This document shows, piece after piece, positions 1-6,249 of a stretch of DNA of 50,342 nt. How positions within the stretch are numbered: position 1 is the first letter of the stretch; each line of letters begins with the position of its first letter. The notes under the pieces are model-generated. The model did no database searches, was not told where the DNA came from, and saw nothing but the letters and a program-made list of their open reading frames with translations. The DNA is from Akkermansia muciniphila (GTDB lineage Bacteria > Verrucomicrobiota > Verrucomicrobiia > Limisphaerales > SIAT01), in the NCBI GenBank assembly GCA_945900775.1, contig CAMDJP010000017.1, positions 1 through 50,342 of the forward strand, in the 5' to 3' direction. Position numbers and translations under genes: made by a program.

Positions 1-473
1 TAACCCGCCTTCCGGAGTCGCTCCGCGATGGTGACTTCGCTCAGCGGCAGATAAGTCAGATTCTCCGCCTCAGGCAGGTCTCGTCCTTTCGCCACGAATC
101 CCGGCCGATGCCCCGGGGCGTGATTGGTGATGCCCAGTCGCGCGGGAGATTTGCCAGTCATCATAGCGGCGCGCGTGGGTGTGCAAACCGGAGTGGCAGC
201 GTAAGCGTCGGTAAATCTCATGCCCTGTTTCGCCAGGCGATCGAGGTGCGGCGTGTCGAGCAGCGGGTTGCCCTGACAATGCAAGTCCATCCAGCCCAGG
301 TCATCCGCCATGATAACCACGATGTTGGGAGGCTTGGGCGGGGCGATGGCTGGCGCGGAAAGGCACGATGCAATCCCGAACAGCGAGAGGAACAAGAGCA
401 GAAGCGAACTGATAGGAATTTGCTTTCTGGACGCGCTGCGGTTTAGGAAGAATTGCTTTTGTGCCGGATCCAC
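1..473 (-). CDS. secreted sulfatase, N-terminal part (runs off left edge)
   Basis: This is the amino-terminal part of a type I sulfatase (alkaline-phosphatase superfamily), which hydrolyses sulfate esters, typically on polysaccharides, outside the cytoplasm. The minus strand reads a hydrophobic leader ending in a lipobox-like IASC, then PPNIVVIMADDLGWMDLH, the metal-binding start of the family, and later CTPTRAAMMTG, the C-x-P-x-R signature whose cysteine is matured to formylglycine. The frame is open to base 1, so the carboxyl end is outside the window. A GTG at 473 is the best start I see; an upstream TTG near 509 is possible and neither has a clear ribosome site. The lipobox suggests a lipoprotein. 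The family call is firm; the substrate is unknown. Confidence 0.85.
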   Translation of the reverse strand, partial: MDPAQKQFFLNRSASRKQIPISSLLLLFLSLFGIASCLSAPAIAPPKPPNIVVIMADDLGWMDLHCQGNPLLDTPHLDRLAKQGMRFTDAYAATPVCTPTRAAMMTGKSPARLGITNHAPGHRPGFVAKGRDLPEAENLTYLPLSEVTIAERLRKAG

Positions 474-711
474 TGGCTCTGATTTTGCGCCTGCACGGAC
501 CGTTGGCAAGCATCGTTATCGTGGCTTTTGTCTGGTGCCCGCGGGCATCTGTCTGACGGCATGCTTCACCGGCGAGTTGTTTCTACCCATATCCTGAACT
601 AAGCGCCCCAATCTTCATCAAATCCTGATTGGCAATATCAATACGACCATATCAGAAGCAGTAGCCGATTTGTCCCGGCAGGTCTTTTTTGGAATACTTT
701 CGATTTGGTTA

Positions 712-822
712 CTAGGCGCCAACTTTGCTGTTCGGCCCCACGCTGCTGAGGATAGCCGGGAAAGCCAATGCAGCGCCTGTGGCCCCAATGAAAGCACGAC
801 GAGAAGACGGTTTGGTGTTCAT
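712..822 (-). pseudogene. orphan Tat signal-peptide stub (36 codons), probably a Gfo/Idh/MocA oxidoreductase remnant
   Basis: A short minus-strand frame starts MNTKPSSRRAFIGATGAA and continues LAFPAILSSVGPNSKVGA before a stop. The SRRAFIG core followed by a small-residue hydrophobic stretch is a twin-arginine export signal. The pattern is typical of the first 35 residues of secreted Gfo/Idh/MocA-like oxidoreductases in Planctomycetota and Verrucomicrobiota, but here the enzyme body is missing and I cannot recover a continuation in the other frames down to about 600. I read it as a truncated gene start. The motif is seen directly; the parent family is inference. Confidence 0.5.
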
Positions 823-955
823 GGCTCGGAGAGTAACAAGTGCTGAAGCCTAAAGCCAGAGGAGAGGGACTGTGTTTATTTGTGAGGCCAAACGCGAGCC
901 CTGTCTCAACGAGCAATTCTCACTGCCCCGATGGGGGAGCGTGAGAAAAATAGAG

Positions 956-1130
956 TCACTTCCCAGCCAGTTTGGAGACCTCGTGGGCCGTGAGCGCACG
1001 ATCGAAGACAGCGATTTCTTCGAGACTGTGAAGCTGTTCCGCAAACATGCTGTCGAGCTCGACTCTATGACCGCAACCGGGCAGGCATTTCGCTCCAACG
1101 CGGCGGGCCGGGTGATCACAACACAATGCT
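956..1130 (-). pseudogene. decayed C-terminal tail of a LamG/concanavalin-like domain protein
   Basis: On the minus strand the frame ending at 956 reads MFAEQLHSLEEIAVFDRALT followed by AHEVSKLAGK and a stop. The pattern (I/L)(D/E)E(I/V)AVF(D/N)RALT-x(2)-EV is the standard last strand and helix of LamG (Laminin_G_3) domains of secreted PVC proteins. The frame is open only back to about 1131, where a TGA interrupts it, so the rest of the protein is gone. No start is implied. It lies next to and opposite the acyltransferase remnant that begins near 1126, so the junction between the two fragments falls about 1060-1126. Confidence 0.55.
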
Positions 1131-1540
1131 CATGATTATTCCGGTGTTTCATCATTTGTGGTTCCTCTGGATTCTCTGCTGGCTCATGGCAGGTTTCGCA
1201 CTGGCCGTCTGGACCGCGGACAAATTCAAGTGGGCATGCCAGTCTCGTGGTTAACGCGATCACTCGTGTGTTATCTCTGACTAATCCCGCTCACCATAAT
1301 CCCGCAATGGTTCATGGGCCACCTCATGAACGCCTTCGGGCCCGACACTTCGATTGGCCTCTTGTCAATGCCGCAAGTACTTCTCTACTGCGCGATTTTC
1401 TTCGGCTTTGACTCACTCTGTTACGACAGTAACGGATGACATCGGTCGCGTCCGCAACCACTGGTCGATTACACTGACGCTCCTGTTGCTGGTCGTGTTT
1501 CCGCTGGGGCTGGAAATGTCCACCGGCAGCCTAGGATTCC
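1126..1540 (+). pseudogene. frameshifted remnant of an acyltransferase-3/OpgC-like membrane protein
   Basis: Three frames joined in order give one recognisable membrane protein. Frame one (1126-1251) reads HHLWFLWILCWLMAGFALAV. A second frame, interrupted by a TGA at 1278-1280, reads LTIIPQWFMGH, then FGPDTSIGLLSMPQVLLY and FFGFDSLCYD, and stops at 1437. A third frame from about 1435 continues DDIGRVRNHW and TLLLLVVFPLGLEMS. This order of motifs is that of the carboxyl half of acyltransferase-3/OpgC-like integral membrane proteins, which acylate sugars or glucans. The amino-terminal half is absent. At least two frameshifts and one in-frame stop make it non-functional. The frames are seen directly; the family name is from motif recognition. 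Confidence 0.6.
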
Positions 1541-1623
1541 GCGAGCGGTTGGTACCTGCGGACAGGTGGCGGCCGCCGGAACGACTTTACCTGAAGGCGA
1601 CAGAGTTTTCGCCGCTGAGGTGA

Positions 1624-1925
1624 CCGTCGAAAAGAGGTATTCCCCCTAAACCGCGAAGCTTCCAGAAAGCAATTTTCATATGCTGAAACTCATTTTTGAG
1701 ATGAATCTGCGTAAGTTTTGTATAGGACAAGAGCTAAAACCCGAGTTGTTGAAAATACGAATAGTTTCTGGCTTAAGAACGTCGTTCAAGATAGGCGCAC
1801 TATGTTCCTTAAGGCGCTCCATAAAGAAACTAATTTTTTATTTGATTGTGGAAACAAACTGCATAGAGTGCATGGAGTAATTTCGCGTCAGTAAAAACAA
1901 CAAAAAATAAGACAAAGGATAATCG
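1624..1925. other. AT-rich intergenic region, no credible gene
   Basis: About 300 bases between the acyltransferase remnant and the small secreted protein. It is much richer in A and T than its surroundings. A 66-codon frame (1680-1880) crosses it but has no ribosome site, no recognisable motif and ends inside the promoter of the next gene. The only structure I support is that promoter at 1842-1869. Confidence 0.5.
1842..1869 (+). promoter_or_regulatory. predicted sigma-70-type promoter of the small secreted protein
   Basis: TTGATT at 1842-1847 and TAGAGT at 1864-1869 are separated by 16 bases, each matching four of six consensus positions. The start of transcription would fall near 1876, giving a leader of about 50 bases with an AAAGGA ribosome site at 1914-1919, six bases before the ATG. 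Confidence 0.4.
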
Positions 1926-2243
1926 ATGAAAAAGCAACTGAGCCTAGTTCTTGCGGCAGCTGTCTCCCTAATGGTCGGCAGCGCGTTCGCGGAGGAGAAA
2001 GAACAGACAATCACCGGCAAGGGCATGTGCGCCAAGTGCGAGCTAAAGGAAACCGCCAAGTGCCAGAACGCCATTCAGGTGACGGCTGGCGACAAGACCA
2101 CGACTTATTACCTCGCTGACAACGCCGTCAGCAAGGCTTTCCACAGCAAGGTCTGCAAAGGCCCCGTGGAGAAGGTTACCGCCACCGGCACGGTCAAGAC
2201 CGAAGCCGGCAAGCAGGTGCTGACCGTCTCGAAAATCCAGTAA
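1926..2243 (+). CDS. small secreted protein with CAKC motif (DUF6370-like)
   Basis: A 105-residue exported protein of unknown function. Residues 1-22 are a clear Sec signal peptide (MKKQ, a hydrophobic core, cleavage after SAFA). The mature part has GKGMCAKCELKETAKCQNAI, a cysteine-rich stretch with a C-x2-C pair and a third cysteine, and a fourth cysteine in SKVCKG. The strand-rich carboxyl half ends VTATGTVKTEAGKQ. I associate this with the DUF6370 family found in PVC bacteria, often several per genome; that name is from memory. Metal or thiol chemistry is possible given the cysteines but is inference. It has its own promoter, AAAGGA ribosome site and terminator, so it is a single-gene transcript. 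Confidence 0.8.
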   Translation: MKKQLSLVLAAAVSLMVGSAFAEEKEQTITGKGMCAKCELKETAKCQNAIQVTAGDKTTTYYLADNAVSKAFHSKVCKGPVEKVTATGTVKTEAGKQVLTVSKIQ

Positions 2244-2259
2244 TCACTGAAGAAACCAA

Positions 2260-2294
2260 GCGGGGCCCGGCCACAAGCCGAGCCCCGCTTTTTT
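2260..2294 (+). terminator. rho-independent terminator (possibly bidirectional)
   Basis: GCGGGGC at 2260-2266 pairs with GCCCCGC at 2282-2288. The stem continues inward as CGGC/GCCG around a CACAA loop with one mismatch, and six T residues follow. It ends the transcript of the small secreted protein. Confidence 0.9.
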
Positions 2295-2502
2295 AATGCA
2301 CCGGAGTCCTCTTTCTCCGGTTTACTAGGTACTCATTAGGCTTGCGCTGATGGAGGTCCTGCGGCGGCGAAGGTTTTACTCCGCTGCCGTTGTTTACGTC
2401 TCCACCGGTCGGTTCGTATGTTTTCGTGATGGGACACCCTGTCTTCCTCAACAAGGCATAATGGAAGCGGATGATTTTGGATTTCGAGGTTCTGGCCGTC
2501 AT
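2293..2502 (-). CDS. doubtful 69-codon hypothetical ORF
   Basis: A minus-strand frame beginning MTARTSKSKIIRFHYALLRK and ending in a basic tail (NRRKRTPVH). It has a plausible ribosome site (GGAAGAG about six bases before the ATG at 2502) and its stop abuts the hairpin at 2260-2288, which could serve it from the other side. I recognise no domain, signal peptide or membrane segment. A further in-frame ATG exists at 2544. It may be a real small basic protein or chance; the ribosome site and terminator are the only support. Confidence 0.25.
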   Translation of the reverse strand: MTARTSKSKIIRFHYALLRKTGCPITKTYEPTGGDVNNGSGVKPSPPQDLHQRKPNEYLVNRRKRTPVH

Positions 2503-2622
2503 TGAATTCTCTTCCGGATTTTTGAAAGCATAGCTAGATTCCATTCATTGCAGAACCGACACGGCTCGTCTTGATAGCGCATTGAAACAGCGCGTCATTT
2601 CCTGCCACCGACGTCATCAATT

Positions 2623-3084
2623 ATGAGTGCTGAAAAACGAATCGTTGAACTAAAACTTGAGTTGCCCCCCGCTCCCAAACCTGTGGCGGTGTACAAGCCG
2701 CTGGTCATCACCGGCAATCTTGCCTTCGTCTCCGGGCATGGTCCACTCCGCGTGGATAAGACGCTCGTTACAGGTCGCGTCGGCGCCGATCTGGATATCG
2801 CCGCTGGTAAGGCAGCCGCGCGTCAGGTCGGTCTTACCATCCTCGCTACACTCCGTTCAGAACTGGGCAGTCTCGACCGCGTAAAGCGCGTCATCAAAAT
2901 CCTCGGCATGGTGAACAGCACACCTGACTTTCGCGAGCATCCCGCTGTTATCAATGGCTGCAGCGAGTTGTTTGCCGAAGTCTGGGGTTCCGAGCACGGG
3001 ATCGGCTCTCGCAGCGCGGTCGGAATGGGTTCGTTGCCGGGCAACATCGCGGTGGAAATCGAGGCGACCTTCGAGTTGACGTGA
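2623..3084 (+). CDS. RidA family protein (enamine/imine deaminase type)
   Basis: A 153-residue RidA/YjgF/L-PSP family protein. RidA proteins hydrolyse reactive enamine/imine intermediates released by PLP enzymes, protecting cells from damage. The family features are the opening GNLAFVSGHGP and the end SRSAVGMGSLPGNIAVEIEA, with the conserved arginine (SRSAVG) that contacts the carboxylate of the substrate in active RidA proteins. The length suits the longer RidA subgroup often annotated as L-PSP endoribonuclease. Its TGA overlaps the GTG start of the next gene, a PLP enzyme, so the two are probably translationally coupled. That pairing fits a helper that clears imines formed by its neighbour. 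Confidence 0.9.
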   Translation: MSAEKRIVELKLELPPAPKPVAVYKPLVITGNLAFVSGHGPLRVDKTLVTGRVGADLDIAAGKAAARQVGLTILATLRSELGSLDRVKRVIKILGMVNSTPDFREHPAVINGCSELFAEVWGSEHGIGSRSAVGMGSLPGNIAVEIEATFELT

Positions 3085-4205
3085 GTAGGGCGAACGAAAA
3101 CGGCGCATGGTGGGGCGTGGCGAACGCTGAGGAGGTTCCTTCGCCGGCACTGCTCGTCTATCCTGCGCGCATTGATGAAAATCTTCGACGGATGATCGCC
3201 ATCGCGGGTGGTTCAGATCGCCTTCGGCCGCACGTGAAGACGCACAAGATGTCCGAGTTAATCCGCCGTCAGTTAGCCTTGGGCATTACCAAGTTCAAGT
3301 GCTCTACCATTGCCGAGGCGGAGATGACCGCCGAGGCTGGCGCCCTCGATGTTCTGCTCGCCTATCAGCCTACCGGCCCGAATGCAGCGAGATTGGCGAA
3401 GCTGGCGAAGAAGTTCCCTCAGGCATCCTTCTCCGCAATTGTGGATGATGCCGAGGCCATCACGTTTCTGGGGCGGACATCTGTCGCGGCAGGTATCCGG
3501 CTCGGAGTCTATCTCGATCTGGATTGTGGGATGCGCCGTACTGGGGTTGCGCCTGGTCCCAAGGCCATAGAGCTTTACGCGCAGATTTCAAATACTCTCG
3601 GTCTTCGTGCCGCAGGTCTTCACGTTTACGACGGTCACAATCACGAATCTGACGTGGCCGCCCGCGCCGTTCGTTGTGAGGCTGACTTTTTCCCCGTTGC
3701 CGAATTGCGCCAGCAACTCGACAAGCTCGGTCTCTTTGTGCCGAACGTTGTTGCCGGTGGCACGCCGACATTCCCGCTGCACGTGGGCCGGCCTGGTGTT
3801 GAATGCAGTCCCGGCACGTGCGTGTTGTGGGACTTCGGATATGGAGAGAAACTGCCGGACTTGGATTTTCAACTGGCCGCAGTGCTGCTGACGCGCGTGG
3901 TGAGCAAGCCGGGTGCTGGCCGGCTTTGTCTCGATCTCGGCCACAAGGCTGTTGCAGCCGAGAATCCCCACCCGCGTGTGAAGTTTCTGAATCTGCCTGA
4001 AGCCGTGGCGGTCATGCACAGCGAGGAACATCTCGTGGTCGAGACGCCGTCCGCAGCGGAGTTCGCCGTGGGCGACTGCATCTATGCTGTGCCTCGGCAC
4101 ATCTGTCCCACCTGCGCGTTGCACGCGGAGGCGGTCGTGGTCGAGAAGGGGCGTGCGACCGGGCGCTGGGTCGTCACAGCACGTGATCGGACGCTCACAG
4201 TTTGA
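3081..4205 (+). CDS. D-threonine-aldolase/D-serine-dehydratase-like PLP enzyme
   Basis: A 374-residue fold-type III PLP enzyme of the D-TA family (D-threonine aldolase, D-serine dehydratase DSD1). Near the amino end RPHVKTHKM carries the PLP-binding lysine (about K53). The alanine-racemase-like barrel follows with LDLDCGMRRTG and LHVYDGH, and the carboxyl-terminal domain has DLGHKAVAAENP, VVETPSA and VPRHICPTC, where a histidine and cysteine bind the divalent metal in this family. It uses a GTG start overlapping the stop of the RidA gene. Likely substrates are D-hydroxy amino acids such as D-serine or D-threonine; this is inferred from family and neighbours. Confidence 0.88.
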   Translation: MSRANENGAWWGVANAEEVPSPALLVYPARIDENLRRMIAIAGGSDRLRPHVKTHKMSELIRRQLALGITKFKCSTIAEAEMTAEAGALDVLLAYQPTGPNAARLAKLAKKFPQASFSAIVDDAEAITFLGRTSVAAGIRLGVYLDLDCGMRRTGVAPGPKAIELYAQISNTLGLRAAGLHVYDGHNHESDVAARAVRCEADFFPVAELRQQLDKLGLFVPNVVAGGTPTFPLHVGRPGVECSPGTCVLWDFGYGEKLPDLDFQLAAVLLTRVVSKPGAGRLCLDLGHKAVAAENPHPRVKFLNLPEAVAVMHSEEHLVVETPSAAEFAVGDCIYAVPRHICPTCALHAEAVVVEKGRATGRWVVTARDRTLTV

Positions 4206-4217
4206 AGGGCCCGTGGG

Positions 4218-4435
4218 ATGCCCGTCTTCCACGAGTGCCAGCGTTGCACGGCCTGCTGTCGCTGGCGAGGGCAGGTGAAGCCGACGAATGCCAAGATTTT
4301 CCGAACTTCTGGAACTTCTCCGGATTTGAGAAGTCATGCCGCGCATTGCCGCGCATTGTTGGCGAAGAAGAATATGTGCGATTGGTCGAAGTTGCGACGG
4401 GTTGCCGTCCGCCCTTGAATGGGCCATACGCTTGA
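4218..4435 (+). pseudogene. YkgJ-family cysteine cluster protein with internal deletion and frameshift
   Basis: The first frame begins MPVFHECQRCTACCRWRGQV, the iron-sulfur-type cysteine cluster that opens YkgJ family proteins. From about 4285 a second frame reads ECQDFPNFWNFSGFEKSCRA then LPRIVGEEEYVRLVEVATG, the conserved end of the same family, closing at 4435. The middle of a normal member, roughly 50 residues with the other cysteines, is missing, and the two halves are out of frame. The junction lies at GGGCAGGTGAAGCCGACGAA. The gene sits 12 bases after the D-TA gene and just before the DUF1501 gene, so it was once a co-transcribed cistron. The frames are seen directly; the deletion size is estimated from memory of the family. 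Confidence 0.7.
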
Positions 4436-4467
4436 CAGCGTCCAATTCGGCCCAGAGATTGCACACC

Positions 4468-5874
4468 ATGTCTGCGTTCGAACCAGAGATGCTTAAAATG
4501 TTTGGAGCGCGTAGTCGCCGCGGGTGGTTGCAGTTCGGCGGACTCGGTTGTCTTGGGCTCTCGCTTGGTGGATTGCTGAGGGCACAGGCATCGACGGGCG
4601 CAGCGAACAAAGGCCCGTCGTTCGGACGGGCGAAGTCGTGCATCCTCCTCTATCTCGCGGGAGGTCCGCCACAGCACGAAACCTTCGACCCGAAGCCCGC
4701 CGCGCCGATGGAGATTCGCGGCGATTTCAAGCCGATTCCTACTAGCGTTCCGGGCGTCCACTTCTCCGAGTTGCTGCCGCGGACGGCGCGTATCGCGGAC
4801 AAGATGGCGGTGATTCGCTCGATGAGCACGGACAACAATAGCCACACCGCCAGCGGTTACTGGATGCTTACTGGCTATGAGCATCCGGCAAAGGTGGAGA
4901 TACCCGCCGCGCCGAGCGACTGGCCGTGTCTCGCCTCGGTGGTCGGCGCTCTGAAGCCGAGCCAACGTTCGGCGTTCTCGTCGGTGATTCTTCCGGAGAT
5001 TCTGCACAACGATAACGCGCCGCCGTCGCCCGGCCAGTTCGGCGGATTCATGGGGCACACGTGGAATCCTCATCTCTTTGACTGCAATCCTGCCGCACCG
5101 CGATTCGAGATTAGTGGATTGAAATTGCCGGCGGAGGTTCCCCCGCTGCGTTTTGACGGGCGCGCGGATTTGTTGCGGCAGTTTGACCGTCGATTTGCGG
5201 ACGTCTCCTCGAATGGCTCCCCAGCAGCCTTCGACCGGATACAGCAGCAGGCGTTCGATGTCGTGGGCAATGCGACGACGCGTGCGGCTTTCGAATTGGA
5301 TCGAGAATCGGTCGTTTCGCGGGACAGTTACGGTCGAACGAAGTGGGGGCAGAGCGTGCTGCTGGCGCGACGGCTCGTCGAAGCTGGCGTGCGATTGGTG
5401 CAGGTGAACTGGCCGCGCGAAGCGAACGATATGGCGACTGGTTTCCCGGTCTGGGACACGCACAAGAATAACAGCGCGCGCTTGCGCGATGTGCTTTGTC
5501 CGCAGTTTGACGCGTCCTTTTCAGCGTTAATCACCGACTTGAGCGAGCGCGGATTACTGAACGAAACGCTCGTAATCGCAATGGGAGAGTTCGGTCGCAC
5601 GCCGAAAATCAATGGAGCGGGCGGTCGCGATCACTGGGGGCACTGTTTCTCGCTCGCTGTCGCGGGGGCGGGAATCGAAGGCGGACAGGTGATTGGCTCG
5701 AGCGACAAGAACGGGGGCTATCCGTTAAGCCGCCCGCTGCGCCCGCAGGACTTGGCCGCAAGCATCTTCCACCTGATGGGCATTGACCCGAATGGCGATT
5801 TTCTTGATCCATTCGGTCGGCCACGTCCGCTGACCAACGGCGGGACGCCCATCCGCGAGCTGGTCGGGGCGTGA
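4468..5874 (+). CDS. DUF1501 family secreted protein (Tat signal)
   Basis: A 468-residue DUF1501 protein, an alkaline-phosphatase-superfamily-like family expanded in Planctomycetota and Verrucomicrobiota. I chose the ATG at 4468, which gives MSAFEPEMLKMFGARSRRGWLQ and a Tat signal (SRRGWLQFGGLG) followed by the hydrophobic LSLGGLL; upstream codons belong to the YkgJ remnant. Family marks include SCILLYLAGGPPQHETFDPK, ELLPRTARIADKMAVIRSM, the late GEFGRTPKINGAGGRDHWG, and LAASIFHLMGIDP. Metal-binding D/H residues sit in the first and third of these. DUF1501 genes usually pair with DUF1549/DUF1553 genes; here the partner is missing. The biochemical role is not established. Confidence 0.9.
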   Translation: MSAFEPEMLKMFGARSRRGWLQFGGLGCLGLSLGGLLRAQASTGAANKGPSFGRAKSCILLYLAGGPPQHETFDPKPAAPMEIRGDFKPIPTSVPGVHFSELLPRTARIADKMAVIRSMSTDNNSHTASGYWMLTGYEHPAKVEIPAAPSDWPCLASVVGALKPSQRSAFSSVILPEILHNDNAPPSPGQFGGFMGHTWNPHLFDCNPAAPRFEISGLKLPAEVPPLRFDGRADLLRQFDRRFADVSSNGSPAAFDRIQQQAFDVVGNATTRAAFELDRESVVSRDSYGRTKWGQSVLLARRLVEAGVRLVQVNWPREANDMATGFPVWDTHKNNSARLRDVLCPQFDASFSALITDLSERGLLNETLVIAMGEFGRTPKINGAGGRDHWGHCFSLAVAGAGIEGGQVIGSSDKNGGYPLSRPLRPQDLAASIFHLMGIDPNGDFLDPFGRPRPLTNGGTPIRELVGA

Positions 5875-5893
5875 TTTCTCTTCCTCGGTGGAA

Positions 5894-5930
5894 ATGAAAA
5901 AGCCGTCCGCCCGAGGGCGAACGGCTTTCG
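5894..5930 (-). terminator. rho-independent terminator, main direction minus
   Basis: AGCCGT at 5901-5906 pairs with ACGGCT at 5920-5925, and the stem continues as CGCC/GGCG around a short loop. In the minus direction it is followed by TTTTTCATTTC, ending the lipoprotein transcript. On the plus side only three T residues follow, so it may weakly end the DUF1501 transcript as well. Confidence 0.75.
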
Positions 5931-5943
5931 AGTTATCGGAAGG

Positions 5944-6078
5944 CTACTTTTTCTCTTCTTCCTTCTTCGGCTCTTCCTTCTTCGGAGCTTCCTTCTTCGG
6001 AGCCGGGGCTTCACTGCCGCAGCCGATGAGCATGCTAGCGAAGGCCGTGATGGTGAACAGCGCGATTAGTTTCTTCAT
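5944..6078 (-). CDS. 44-residue lipoprotein with Lys/Glu/Pro repeats
   Basis: A very small exported lipoprotein. The sequence starts MKKLIALFTITAFASMLIGC, a textbook lipoprotein signal with lipobox LIGC, so about 25 residues remain after processing. The mature part is GSEAPAPKKEAPKKEEPKKE followed by EEKK: repeated proline-lysine-glutamate units encoded by near-identical 15-base DNA repeats. It lies in the 375-base gap between DUF1501 and the GntP gene, on the opposite strand, with its own terminator. Such repeats often form charged extended spacers; the function is unknown. No strong ribosome site is visible. The start is fixed by the signal peptide. Confidence 0.75.
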   Translation of the reverse strand: MKKLIALFTITAFASMLIGCGSEAPAPKKEAPKKEEPKKEEEKK

Positions 6079-6249
6079 GGTCTAGTAGTTTTTGTTATGT
6101 TTAAGGATTTTATCCTTGCGGGCGAAATCTTCGTTTTTCCCGAGGAGTTGTCAAACAAAAATCTGCTACGCAGAAGGTTACAATGGAAGGGCGTTGCCAC
6201 TAGAGTCGCGTTGAGTTAGAAAACAGTCGTCTGCCCGACGCACACGATT

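Noticed and set aside
1680-1880. 66-codon plus-strand frame
   Set aside because: Lies in AT-rich DNA, has no ribosome site or motif, and runs into a promoter.
3588-4643. 351-codon minus-strand frame
   Set aside because: It is antisense to the D-TA and YkgJ regions, rich in arginine and proline with no domain, and is a by-product of codon bias.
4195-5463. 422-codon minus-strand frame
   Set aside because: Antisense to DUF1501; no recognisable motif; the plus-strand frame has clear family residues.
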